A DNA stretch of 14,118 nt from JBLIKP01 sp047635375. GTDB taxonomy: Bacteria; Bacteroidota; Bacteroidia; Sphingobacteriales; Sphingobacteriaceae. Below the pieces are notes generated by a model. That model searched no databases, was not told where the DNA came from, and saw only the letters and a list, made by a program, of their open reading frames with translations. Each line of letters opens with the position of its first letter. The stretch's first letter is position 1. Location: the NCBI GenBank assembly GCA_047635375.1, contig JBLIKP010000063.1:1-14118 (forward strand). Reading direction: 5' to 3'. Made by a program: the position numbers and the translations under genes. This document shows, piece after piece, positions 1 through 8,237 of the stretch.

Positions 1-237
1 CAGCTTTCAGTAGGTGTTTATAGATTTTTACCACAAGTTTCTACACTGGATGCAAATGCTTTCAATTTATTGCTGACTCAAAAAATTCAAGCGGATGGAA
101 CTGTTTTCATCAGTTCAACAATGATTGGTGGGGCCGTATATTTAAGGTTAGCGGTTTTAAGTTTCAGGACGCATAAACACACAATTGACCGCTATCTAAA
201 TGTTTTGAAGGCAATTTTAGTTGAAATAGATTGTTAA
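1..237 (+). CDS. PLP-dependent group II decarboxylase, C-terminal end (partial)
   Basis: The open frame enters from the left edge and gives the last 78 residues of a protein ending in TAA. The stretch DGTVFISSTMIGG, then YLRLAVLSFRTH and a closing amphipathic helix ending LVEIDC, is the usual C-terminal small domain of the aromatic-L-amino-acid / glutamate decarboxylase family (a strand with 'DG..f.S.t...G', then 'lRl...n..T', then a final helix). Members decarboxylate amino acids with pyridoxal phosphate in the cytosol. The PLP lysine and the substrate-binding part lie outside the window, so the substrate cannot be named. Family assignment rests only on this tail. Confidence 0.72.
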   Translation, partial: QLSVGVYRFLPQVSTLDANAFNLLLTQKIQADGTVFISSTMIGGAVYLRLAVLSFRTHKHTIDRYLNVLKAILVEIDC

Positions 238-402
238 TCTAAAAACACCCTTTTTATTGGCTATAAAGTCTGTAAATATTGGCTAATTGTTCAGTTTTTT
301 TCAGATTGAAAAGTGCGTATATGAAAATTTTAAATGTAAATATTTAGGCGAATTGCACGTAAATTAGTTTATCAACCAATTTGAAACCATAAATAACGCG
401 CC

Positions 403-1209
403 ATGTATTCACTTTTATTAGCCTTAAAAAAAACCACCCTTTTATTCTATTAACCTTTTGGATTTTTCAGGCCGTGGCTGGAAAAGGCAAGACGGGTCAG
501 CTTGGAAACAAGGGAAACAAGGGTGAAGCCTTAAAGGAAAACCCAAATAAAAGTAATTCGATTATTGGTACCGCGGGGAAATCAATCCCTGTTATTATTG
601 AGGTGGGAGAACTTAAAGACTTACTTAAGCTGCAAGCTTGGGAGGATAAGGTTGAGGAAACCCAAGCCCAATACTATAAAGCTACAAGTAAAATGGCTCC
701 AAAAATAATATCTCAGGATGAGATTTTGGGATGTGTTCAAGTGGTTTCAACCTTTAAATTATCAAAACAAGCACAACTACATCTTCACGAAGATTTAATA
801 ATAATCGCCGATGGCGATGTTATTTTGGACGGTGGTATTTTCTCAAAACGGATTTTTATTGGCGGAAGCCAAACCTATATCCCCAATTTTATTGATTCAT
901 ACCACCGGTAGATTAATATTGAACGGTAAAGTTGTGATGGTTAATGGCCCTGACAGTTTAAATAAAATTGGTTCTTCAGGTCAATTTTCATTAGAGGGTG
1001 TAATCCCTGGAATGGATGCAGGGGCGGTTTTATTACTTGGCAGTGATGTAAAATTAAATCAATCCTTAACTCTTGGAAAGGGAGGAAATGGATATAATGG
1101 TGGCCAAGGAGGAGCAGGGAGCTCAAAAAAAGTAAAGGCTACCAAAAGACTTTCAACCAATTTACCAAGCCTTAAACTCAAGGCGGGAACTGGAGGTTTT
1201 GTGGCCTAA
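403..1209 (+). pseudogene. Secreted beta-rich, Gly-rich protein, interrupted by two frameshifts
   Basis: I do not recognise a named family. Three frame segments make one plausible protein of about 268 residues. ATG at 403 opens a frame that stops at 451 unless it shifts by -1 at the run of eight A (426-433). After that shift the product continues NHPFILLTFWIFQAVA, a convincing signal peptide ending in an A-x-A type site, then a Gly/Lys-rich segment (GKGKTGQLGNKGNKG). This second frame is good until about 845-860, then ends at TAG 909-911. The first frame resumes with PILLIHTTGRLILNGKVV and runs to TAA at 1207-1209. The joined region alternates hydrophobic and polar residues (LHEDLIIIADGDVILDGG; GAVLLLGSDVKLNQSLTLG), as in beta-helix or adhesin-like surface proteins, followed by GKGGNGYNGGQGG. 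GTG at 474 is the only usual start in the middle frame but would discard the signal peptide. The two shifts cancel, so decay, homopolymer sequencing errors and recoding all remain possible. Confidence 0.55.
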
Positions 1210-1245
1210 GATTAAAATCTTTTTGTATTTATGGACATCCCTTAA

Positions 1246-1692
1246 CTAAACAAAGTAGTTCTGGTAAATTTCCAAATGGTCTTTAAGTTTGTAGAAAGTT
1301 GCTTTTGAGCCTGTTAAATCTGAGTTTTTTAGATTTTCAAGATGATTTTTTATTGGGATAAGAAAATTATGTAGCTGGTTATGAGCCTCACCTTTCATGG
1401 TGCATTTCTTGAAAATCATGGTGAACTCAGCTTGAAGTTGGTCTTTTAATTGGGAGTAATTTTCCGTGTTTTCTGAGTCTTGAAATTCAGCCATTAATTT
1501 CTTCATGTTATTTACTCCAGCTGTAGTTTCTGGATTTGCAATCCATTTAGCACCATTGTCAAGGGTGATGTTGTTTTTTTCAACAACGACTTCATTTTCT
1601 TCCAGAGATTCAAGATTACTTGAGGTCGGCGCTGTGCATGAAAAAAAAGCGGTAACAGTCAAAAAAGCAAGTGAGTAGAATAATTTATTCAT
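1246..1692 (-). CDS. Small lipoprotein with Cys/His motif, unknown function
   Basis: A 148-residue protein with a lipoprotein signal peptide: N-terminal MNK, hydrophobic core, lipobox AFFSC with the lipidated Cys at residue 19. It should be exported and anchored in the envelope. After a Ser/Glu-rich linker comes a helical domain of about 100 residues starting near NGAKWIANPETTAGV and containing CTMKGEAHNQLH (Cys97, His104, His108), a spacing that could bind a metal or heme. I have seen similar small lipoproteins in Bacteroidota, but no function is known to me. It is transcribed divergently from the helicase (117 bp between the starts). Its 3' end faces the frameshifted gene at 403-1209. ATG 1692 is chosen because it gives the complete signal peptide. 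The metal-binding idea is inference. Confidence 0.8.
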   Translation of the reverse strand: MNKLFYSLAFLTVTAFFSCTAPTSSNLESLEENEVVVEKNNITLDNGAKWIANPETTAGVNNMKKLMAEFQDSENTENYSQLKDQLQAEFTMIFKKCTMKGEAHNQLHNFLIPIKNHLENLKNSDLTGSKATFYKLKDHLEIYQNYFV

Positions 1693-1809
1693 TGTAATTG
1701 TCTTAATTTATTTTTTCTATTAAATGAAGGTAAGGTTTTTAAAAACTTGTTTAAAAATTCTTTCATTTCAATTATTCAATAAAAAAGTAAACCCCGACCT
1801 TAGTAATTC

Positions 1810-3495
1810 ATGCAACAAGAAAAAGCATTAGCCTTTTTAAAGGCAGGTTATTCGGTATTTCTCACTGGATCAGCAGGAACTGGGAAAACCTACGTTTTAA
1901 ATCAATATATAAGCTATTTAAAGGAGCGCAAAGTTCCTGTGGGTGTAACTGCCAGTACAGGTATTGCTGCTACTCATTTGAATGGTATGACCATCCACTC
2001 TTGGAGTGGGATTGGAATTAAGGATCACCTAGGTATGGGTGATCTAAGTAGCATGAAGGATAAAAAATACTTACGAACACACCTCGAGGCCGTTAAAGTC
2101 CTTATTATAGATGAGGTTTCGATGCTTCATGGTCGACAATTAAATATGGTGAATCAAGTGCTTAAGTATTTTAAGGATTCCTCCGATCCGTTTGGTGGAA
2201 TCCAGGTGGTTTTTTGTGGCGACTTCTACCAGCTTCCTCCCATTGGGTCTCAAGGTGAGGAGAATAAGGATAAGTTTGCTTTTATGTCGGCGTCTTGGAA
2301 TGAATTACGTCCTATAATTTGCTATTTGCAAGACCAGTTTAGGCAGAATGATAATATTCTCAATCAATTATTAATGAATATCCGCTCTGGTGAAATTGAT
2401 TACGATCTAATGGAAACCCTTCAGAGCACATTTTACCATGAATCAACCGACGATGCCACACGGTTATACACGCATAATGCCGATGTTGACCGGATAAATA
2501 ATGAAAAGCTAGAAAATCTTCGTGGAGATATGCGGCTTTTCAGAGCGAAAACAAAAGGAAACCCTCGAATGGTTGAATCCCTTACCAAGGCAGTTCTTAC
2601 CGAGGTGGAATTGGCGCTTAAGGTTGGTGCGAAAGTGATGTTCGTAAAGAACAATCCTGAAATTGGTGTGGTAAACGGAAGTATTGGTGAAATAACTGAA
2701 TTTGATCAAGAAGGTAATCCCTTGGTTAAATTGGTAGAGGGAAAAACCGTTCCGGCGCGACCTGAGACATGGTCAGTTGATGACGATTCTGGTAAACCGA
2801 TTGCCCAATTTATTCAAATTCCACTTCGCTTAGCTTGGGCAATAACAGTACATAAATGCCAAGGAATGACCCTCGACGAAGCAGAGATTGACCTAAGTAA
2901 GGTTTTTGAAAAGGGGCAAGGTTACGTAGCCTTATCTCGACTAAAGGATATAAAGAACTTAAGACTATTAGGGTTTAACCAACGGGCTTTGGAAGTCGAC
3001 GATTTGGCAGCTAGAGCCGATAAACGTTTAATGATTTTAAGTGGAGAGCATGATATTCAAATCCCTTTGTACGACTTGGAAAAGCGTTTTGCACCATTTC
3101 TAAGGGGCTGTGGAGGATTGGTTGACAAGGAAGAAATTGAAAAATCAAAAAAAAAGGCCGAGGCAAAAAAGACTGGCAAATCCACTTTTGAATTAACAAG
3201 GGAACTTGTGATGGAGCATTTGAGCCTAGATGAAATTGTTCATTCACGAGGATTGGTTAAGAGTACTATAATTGGGCATCTGCTTAAGCTAAAAGATAAA
3301 AACCCTGATCTTGACCTAACAATTTACAAGCCTGCTCCTGAAACATTGAATCTTATTCAAGAAGCGGCAAATCAAATAAGGGAGGAGTTAGGAAAAACTA
3401 TGCCTCCAACAGAATTGAATTCTAAGGACATTAGAGACCGATGTAATAATTTGGATTATTCCGAAGTCAAACTGGGCCTTTTATTCGTAGATTAA
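1810..3495 (+). CDS. Pif1-like SF1 DNA helicase with C-terminal helix-turn-helix domain
   Basis: A 561-residue ATP-dependent DNA helicase of the Pif1/RecD-like superfamily 1 group. Visible motifs, in order: Walker A GSAGTGKT (20-27), motif Ia TASTGIAATHL (47-57), Walker B LIIDEVSM (98-105), motif III CGDFYQLPPI (136-145), the DQFRQ segment (175-179), and the C-terminal half of the motor with WAITVHKCQGMTLDEA (343-358) and GYVALSRL (371-378). A Lys-rich linker (about 441-457) leads to a helical C-terminal module (about 458-561: STFELTRELVMEHLSLDEI, SRGLVKSTIIGHLLKL). This resembles the HTH_40-type domain found at the C-terminus of some RecQ/YpbB proteins and probably contacts DNA. Such enzymes typically unwind DNA 5'-3' and help resolve G-quadruplex or replication intermediates; the exact substrate here is unknown. 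hemF follows 63 bp downstream with its own putative promoter. Confidence 0.9.
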   Translation: MQQEKALAFLKAGYSVFLTGSAGTGKTYVLNQYISYLKERKVPVGVTASTGIAATHLNGMTIHSWSGIGIKDHLGMGDLSSMKDKKYLRTHLEAVKVLIIDEVSMLHGRQLNMVNQVLKYFKDSSDPFGGIQVVFCGDFYQLPPIGSQGEENKDKFAFMSASWNELRPIICYLQDQFRQNDNILNQLLMNIRSGEIDYDLMETLQSTFYHESTDDATRLYTHNADVDRINNEKLENLRGDMRLFRAKTKGNPRMVESLTKAVLTEVELALKVGAKVMFVKNNPEIGVVNGSIGEITEFDQEGNPLVKLVEGKTVPARPETWSVDDDSGKPIAQFIQIPLRLAWAITVHKCQGMTLDEAEIDLSKVFEKGQGYVALSRLKDIKNLRLLGFNQRALEVDDLAARADKRLMILSGEHDIQIPLYDLEKRFAPFLRGCGGLVDKEEIEKSKKKAEAKKTGKSTFELTRELVMEHLSLDEIVHSRGLVKSTIIGHLLKLKDKNPDLDLTIYKPAPETLNLIQEAANQIREELGKTMPPTELNSKDIRDRCNNLDYSEVKLGLLFVD

Positions 3496-3520
3496 AAACA
3501 ACCCAAAATCTGACAAAGCA

Positions 3521-3554
3521 TTGACTTTCGGATTATTCAATTTACTTTAATTTG
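3521..3554 (+). promoter_or_regulatory. Putative Bacteroidota promoter for hemF
   Basis: TTG at 3521-3523 is followed after 23 bp by TTAATTTG (3547-3554), which matches the Bacteroidota -7 consensus TAnnTTTG at all but one position. It ends only 4 bp before the hemF ATG (3559), so the transcript would have a very short or absent leader. The spacing is at the long end of the accepted range, hence moderate confidence. Confidence 0.42.
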
Positions 3555-3558
3555 TACC

Positions 3559-4461
3559 ATGGATTTTAAAAAGGAAACCTCCGCTTGGTTTAAGTCTTTA
3601 CAAGATGATATTTGCGAAATATTGGCTAAAGCCGATGGTCTTGGTAATTTCAAAGAAGACTTGTGGGAAAGACCTGGAGGTGGAGGTGGGAGAGCCCGAG
3701 TAATGGAGGGCGGAAAAGCCATTGAAAAGGGTGGCGTTAATTTCTCGGCTGTACATGGAAACTTACCTCCAGAAGCTGCAAAACAATTAGGCGCATCGGA
3801 TGGAGAAACTGAGTTTTTTGCCACAGGAATTTCAATTGTTATTCACCCTGCTCACCCAAGGATTCCAATCATTCATATGAACACTCGCTACTTTGAAATG
3901 GCCGATGGAACACATTGGTTTGGTGGTGGAATCGACCTTACTCCACATTATGTAAATGAGGCTGAAGCTAGATTTTTTCACTCGAAATTAAAGGCCGTTT
4001 GTGATGCTCATAATCCAAGTTATTATCCAAAATTTAAAACCTGGGCCGACGATTATTTTTATATTCCACATCGCTCTGAAATGCGCGGAATAGGAGGGGT
4101 TTTCTTCGATAAAATGGTGGGAAATTCAGAAGAAGAGAAAGTAGCTATATTTAATTTTGTAAAAGATATAGGGTCAATTTTTAGCTCTATCTACTCAGAA
4201 TTTATTAAAAATAATATTGAACTACCTATTTTAGAAGAGGAGTTAGAGTGGCAAGCCCTAAGAAGAAGTAGGTATGTGGAGTTTAATCTTACGTATGACA
4301 AAGGCACACATTTCGGGTTTAAAACTGGGGGCAGAACGGAGTCTATTTTGATGAGTATGCCGCCCGTAGCAAAGTGGCCATACAACTACCAGCCCATCCG
4401 TGACAGCGAGGAAGAAAAGACATTACTATTCTTGAAAAAGGGAATTAGTTGGACCGACTAA
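3559..4461 (+). CDS. hemF: Oxygen-dependent coproporphyrinogen III oxidase
   Basis: A 300-residue cytosolic enzyme, the usual full length for the family. It converts coproporphyrinogen III to protoporphyrinogen IX by two oxidative decarboxylations that need O2, a late step of heme synthesis. Family signatures are clear: ERPGGGGGRARVMEGG (37-52), SIVIHPAHPRIPIIHMNTRYFE (92-113, with the conserved His at 96 and 106), WFGGGIDLTPHY (120-131), and DDYFYIPHRSEMRGIGGVFFD (164-184). The organism therefore makes heme under aerobic conditions. Start ATG 3559 gives the expected N-terminus (MDFKKETSAWF). No other heme gene is adjacent. The gene ends in a 4-bp antiparallel overlap with mscS and no terminator is visible. 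Confidence 0.96.
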   Translation: MDFKKETSAWFKSLQDDICEILAKADGLGNFKEDLWERPGGGGGRARVMEGGKAIEKGGVNFSAVHGNLPPEAAKQLGASDGETEFFATGISIVIHPAHPRIPIIHMNTRYFEMADGTHWFGGGIDLTPHYVNEAEARFFHSKLKAVCDAHNPSYYPKFKTWADDYFYIPHRSEMRGIGGVFFDKMVGNSEEEKVAIFNFVKDIGSIFSSIYSEFIKNNIELPILEEELEWQALRRSRYVEFNLTYDKGTHFGFKTGGRTESILMSMPPVAKWPYNYQPIRDSEEEKTLLFLKKGISWTD

Positions 4462-5381
4462 TCGGCTAAATTTTGGCTTGGATTTTTGAATATCAACGTG
4501 CGATGAGGGAAAGGAATTTCAATTCCTTCTTTGTCGAATCTTTCCTTAATACTTAGGTTTAATTCGCAATGCATCTTAAAAGCTGAAGGAGGGTCCTTTG
4601 CCCATACATATGCTCTAAGGTTAACCGAGGAATCACCAAAATTTAAAAGCATAACCATCACCTTTGGTTCCATTGCTTCTATTTCATCTAAGTTTCTTAA
4701 GTCCATAAATTCAGGATGCCTTTCAGCTTCCTCCCTGATGATTTTTATGGCTAATTTAACGTCTGAATCATAGCTAATTCCCATGTCAATAAATTCACGA
4801 ATATAATCGTCAGACATGTTTGAATTAATCAGAATTTCATTGCTAATTATCGAGTTAGGAATAACAACGCGTTTGTTTTCAAAATTCCGAATAACTACAT
4901 GCCGTAATGTTATGTCTTCGACAATCCCATTGTAATTGTCATTTAGCTTTATCCTGTCGTTTACCCTAAACGGTTTGAAAATTACGATGAAAATCCCGCT
5001 AATAATATTGCTAAATGCCTGTTGTGAAGCAAAACCGATGGCGACAGCTAAAATAGATGCACTTGTGAATATGGTGACTGAGAATGCTCTTAATGAAGGA
5101 ATGTAATATCCAGCAAAACCAACTCCACTAATATAAATTATAGCAACTAAGGCATGTTTTAGGAATCTATATTTTGTAGGGTCGTTTTGTAGTACAAGTG
5201 ACGACTTCTTGAAAAATCGGCTCATCACTGAACTCACAACTTTGGCAAGTATTACGGTACCAATTAGAATGAATAAAATTAATACACCACGCTCAATATC
5301 AGTCATTAGGGATTCTGACTTGAAAATATCGGTAAACGATTCCAAGGATATTTTCTCGCGAATAGTTGTTAGGTCCTGCAT
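4458..5381 (-). CDS. mscS: Small-conductance mechanosensitive channel, MscS family
   Basis: A 307-residue inner-membrane protein close in length to E. coli MscS. Three hydrophobic segments lie at about 31-53, 74-96 and 100-136. The third is the pore-lining helix, with the family pattern AVAIGFASQQAFSNIISGI (112-130) followed by FIVIFKPFRVNDRIKL. The rest is a soluble beta domain (GIVEDITLRHVVIRNFENKR, IPNSIISN) and a C-terminal alpha/beta portion ending in FPHRTLIF, as in MscS cytoplasmic vestibules. MscS-type channels release solutes during osmotic downshock. ATG 5381 lies one base after the stop of the DUF4442 gene, so the two are probably co-transcribed and translationally coupled. The 3' end overlaps hemF tail to tail by 4 bp. 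MscS homologues are diverse, so the gating stimulus is not certain. Confidence 0.92.
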   Translation of the reverse strand: MQDLTTIREKISLESFTDIFKSESLMTDIERGVLILFILIGTVILAKVVSSVMSRFFKKSSLVLQNDPTKYRFLKHALVAIIYISGVGFAGYYIPSLRAFSVTIFTSASILAVAIGFASQQAFSNIISGIFIVIFKPFRVNDRIKLNDNYNGIVEDITLRHVVIRNFENKRVVIPNSIISNEILINSNMSDDYIREFIDMGISYDSDVKLAIKIIREEAERHPEFMDLRNLDEIEAMEPKVMVMLLNFGDSSVNLRAYVWAKDPPSAFKMHCELNLSIKERFDKEGIEIPFPHRTLIFKNPSQNLAD

Positions 5382-5382
5382 A

Positions 5383-5856
5383 TTATTTTATTATACGAAG
5401 ATAGGCCTCGGCAGTCATTTTTGCTATAGTTTGACCAGATTTTCCTTGTATATCAAAATGGAATTTATGGGAATGCTTTCCTTTTGTTTTTAATCCATTT
5501 TCAAACTCATCAATTTGATTATCACTTATTTCGAAGGTGATTATTAAATCCGAAGATGCTGGTTTTATGTAATTAATGGATGCCGATTTAAGCCATGATT
5601 CAACTTTGTAGCCCTTATTGGTGAATATTTGCCAAAGCATAATCGCTTGAAATGGGTCTCCCGCCGAAAAAATTGTTCCACCAAAAATGGTTCCTGTAAG
5701 ATTTCTATTTAGGAGGTACTTATGAACAACCACCTCACATTTTTTAAAATCCGGAGTAATATAACGACACCATACTCCTCCTAAAAGGAAGGGGGGAAAG
5801 AGCCTTAGCATCCATTTGGTTTGATTAGAATTTAGTTTACGCGAGGTAAGCTTCAT
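5383..5856 (-). CDS. DUF4442 hotdog-fold protein, putative thioesterase
   Basis: A 157-residue soluble protein that looks like the DUF4442 / PaaI-like hotdog group. It has a short N-terminal helix (KWMLRLFPPFLLGG), strands around CEVVVHKYLLN, the family-typical NLTGTIFGGTIFSAGDPFQ (hotdog helix), then SWLKSASINYIKPASSD and a last strand (GQTIAKMTAEAYLRI). Hotdog proteins of this type often hydrolyse acyl-CoA or acyl-carrier thioesters, but this subgroup is uncharacterised and no substrate can be read from sequence. It starts 12 bp after the TonB-dependent receptor stop and ends 1 bp before mscS, so it is the middle gene of an apparent three-gene operon with two envelope proteins. Confidence 0.78.
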   Translation of the reverse strand: MKLTSRKLNSNQTKWMLRLFPPFLLGGVWCRYITPDFKKCEVVVHKYLLNRNLTGTIFGGTIFSAGDPFQAIMLWQIFTNKGYKVESWLKSASINYIKPASSDLIITFEISDNQIDEFENGLKTKGKHSHKFHFDIQGKSGQTIAKMTAEAYLRIIK

Positions 5857-5868
5857 TCCGCAAAGCTA

Positions 5869-8199
5869 TTAAAAAGCGTAGCTTATTCCTATGCTTGGCA
5901 GAATAGGAAGTTGATTTATCTGCTTGTATTTTATCCTATCAAAGTAGAATATATTCTCGCGATTGTAAACGTTGGTAACGCTTATAATAATGTCCAACGT
6001 GCTATTGTCAGTGGGTTGGATAGATTTTTTCAAACTCAAATCCAGCCTGTGAAACGTTGGAAGTCGACCTCCGTTTAAATCAGCATAAATAACTGCCAGT
6101 TCACCATTTGTGCTGGTATAGTTACTGTTTATACCATTGTTGAACGTTAATTTCTCGAAGAAACCTGCTGTTTCTGTAAATGGGAATCCAGTTCCAAAAT
6201 TAAATCGCCCGTTAAATTCCCAATCAAGCTTTGCGCCGAAAGTATAGGAACCCACTAAATTCACATTATGGCGGCGGTCAAAGTGGGGGAAGTATTCAAC
6301 CAAGCCGTTTTCAGTGTCATAGAATCTATTTACTTTACCATAACTATAGCTAACGTTATAAAACAATCGTTTGTAGTCGTATTTAAGGGAAAGGTCGATT
6401 CCTTTTGCTGCTCCAGTTTCAATTATGAAATCTTTTTTTGCAATATCTGGGACGGCGGAATTTTCTGGATTGTCCTGGAAGATTTTATCTCTATTTATGT
6501 TAGTTAGTTGATTGAAGGATTTTATATAAGGTTCCACATTTGCCGTGAGCCTATTTGTTAAATCAATTTCAAGGCCACCTACAGCATGTCTTGATTTTTG
6601 CAAGCTTGATTCTACCAATTCCCCGTTATACTCCCTTGGAAGGTTGTCTGGGGAGCTTAAAAAGCCATAGAAAAGGTTTACAACATCTCTGTCGGATGTT
6701 GCGCTCATCATATTTTGGGAGTAAAAGCCACCTGCAAACTTCACTCGTAATCTATTTGTAAGTAAATATTTTGCCCCTAAACGTGGTTCTAAAGAAAGAT
6801 CGCTAAGCGATGCGTAGTAATGTGCCCTTACACTTGGCTCTAGGATTAAGTTTTCTATTCCTGTGATCTTATATTTGAAGAAACCTGCAAGTTCTGTAGT
6901 GAATTCCTGTTGTTTAATTTGTTGGTTAAATGCGTTGTAAAATTCAAAGTCGGTTTGGAAGCCTAACATTTCCATTCCATATTTTAGCTCATCTCCTCCA
7001 AGAAAGTAGGTGAAATCGAGTCCAAGGTTAAATCCGTCAACCAAACTTCTTCTTGGATTACGGGCTCCTTCTTCCTGCAGGAAACTTTCATAACTGCTAT
7101 AGGCAAAGTTTCCATTTATCAATACCGATGAACTGGAAGGAATAACCATAAAGTTAGTTCCAAAGCCTAAAGCGTCCCATCCAAAATCGGCAGGACTTCC
7201 AAAGTTCACCCTATCGTTATGTTTAAAACCAAAAAGGTTAACCTTGCTACCGCTTGCTCCGTTTATGCTTAATTTTCCGTAAATATCGTTAAAATTATAA
7301 GGCAAGCCGGTTTCCGCAATTTCAGGGTCGTAGCCGTATATTGGTTTAGCTGTTTTCTCTAAATAGGAAGTCCTTCCTGTAAGAATGTAGCTTATTGAAT
7401 TTCCGGACTCCCCAAGTGGTTTAATCGGGCCTTCAAGAATAATTTTACTTGTAAAAGGGCTCACACCAACTTTTCCACCAAATCGTTTTTTATTTCCATC
7501 ACGAGTAGTCACATCCATCACAGCAGAGATTCTTCCCCCGTACTCGGCATTGAATCCACCTGAGTAAACGTCGACATTTCTTATAATATCAGTTTCGAAA
7601 ATGGAGAAAAGACCAATGGAGTGGAAGGGGTTGTAGATAACCATTCCGTCAAGTAGTACCATGTTTTGGATCGGTGATCCTCCACGAATATAAAGTTGTC
7701 CGCCTTGATCCCCTGTGAAAATTACTCCTGGTAATGTTTGAAGATATTGTGCCAAATCAGGCTCACCACCCACGGTTGGAATACGCTTGATGTCTACGGC
7801 TGTGATTTTTGTAACCGAAACCTGAACCTCGGTGGTTGATTCGTATTTCGAGGCACTTACTTGAACCTCACCCAAATCGAATGACGATTTATCAAGCTTA
7901 AGATTTAGGGTGATTATTTTATTTGCAATTATTGTAATTTTTTGTTTTACAGTATCATAGCCCAAATAGGTGCTCACAAGCGTGTAGTCCCCAGGTTGTA
8001 CTTTAGTAATGGAGTAAAATCCGTTTACATCTGTGGCAGCTCCTATTGCCTTTCCCTCAAAATAAACGTTTGTGAAGATAATTGGCTCACCAGTTTCATT
8101 ATCGTAAACAAACCCTCGGATTTCTCCTGTAGTTTTTATTTGGGAAAATGATGATAATGAGGATATTGATAAAAATAAAAAAAGTGCAATTTTCTTCAT
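5869..8199 (-). CDS. TonB-dependent outer-membrane receptor with carboxypeptidase-regulatory-like domain
   Basis: A 776-residue outer-membrane transporter. Order of parts: Sec signal peptide (MKKIALFLFLSISSLSSFSQ, cut after about residue 20); a carboxypeptidase-regulatory-like beta-sandwich (about 25-100: GEIRGFVYDNETGEPI, TDVNGFYSI, PGDYTLVSTYLGYD); a TonB plug (about 125-230: DLAQYLQTLPGV, GGQLYIRGGSP, NMVLLDGMVIYNPFH, VYSGGFNAEYGGRISAVMDV); then a beta-barrel ending in SIGISYAF with the terminal Phe of outer-membrane proteins. ATG 8199 is preferred to the upstream start at 8223, since it gives a clean signal peptide and lies downstream of a putative promoter. No SusD partner is encoded beside it, so this is not a classic glycan-uptake SusCD pair; the ligand is unknown. 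Downstream genes encode a DUF4442 protein and MscS on the same strand. Confidence 0.93.
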   Translation of the reverse strand: MKKIALFLFLSISSLSSFSQIKTTGEIRGFVYDNETGEPIIFTNVYFEGKAIGAATDVNGFYSITKVQPGDYTLVSTYLGYDTVKQKITIIANKIITLNLKLDKSSFDLGEVQVSASKYESTTEVQVSVTKITAVDIKRIPTVGGEPDLAQYLQTLPGVIFTGDQGGQLYIRGGSPIQNMVLLDGMVIYNPFHSIGLFSIFETDIIRNVDVYSGGFNAEYGGRISAVMDVTTRDGNKKRFGGKVGVSPFTSKIILEGPIKPLGESGNSISYILTGRTSYLEKTAKPIYGYDPEIAETGLPYNFNDIYGKLSINGASGSKVNLFGFKHNDRVNFGSPADFGWDALGFGTNFMVIPSSSSVLINGNFAYSSYESFLQEEGARNPRRSLVDGFNLGLDFTYFLGGDELKYGMEMLGFQTDFEFYNAFNQQIKQQEFTTELAGFFKYKITGIENLILEPSVRAHYYASLSDLSLEPRLGAKYLLTNRLRVKFAGGFYSQNMMSATSDRDVVNLFYGFLSSPDNLPREYNGELVESSLQKSRHAVGGLEIDLTNRLTANVEPYIKSFNQLTNINRDKIFQDNPENSAVPDIAKKDFIIETGAAKGIDLSLKYDYKRLFYNVSYSYGKVNRFYDTENGLVEYFPHFDRRHNVNLVGSYTFGAKLDWEFNGRFNFGTGFPFTETAGFFEKLTFNNGINSNYTSTNGELAVIYADLNGGRLPTFHRLDLSLKKSIQPTDNSTLDIIISVTNVYNRENIFYFDRIKYKQINQLPILPSIGISYAF

Positions 8200-8237
8200 C
8201 GGATAAATTCGTGGGGTTACCAAAAAATGGGAAAGGG

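Noticed and set aside
256..285. Direct repeat ATTGGCTA (256-263 and 278-285) in the 5' gap
   Set aside because: Eight bases in AT-rich sequence can recur by chance; no other structure supports a binding site.
474..911. A stand-alone 145-residue gene starting at GTG 474
   Set aside because: The same frame upstream encodes a good signal peptide core (FILLTFWIFQAVA), and the protein pattern resumes in another frame after 850, so this is a middle segment of a longer gene.
5869..8199. SusC-type glycan uptake locus
   Set aside because: No SusD-like lipoprotein or glycoside hydrolase is present, and the receptor is shorter than typical SusC.
8200..8223. Longer receptor start at 8223 (MVTPRIYP...)
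   Set aside because: It would put eight residues before a normal signal peptide; MKKIALFL at 8199 is a typical start.
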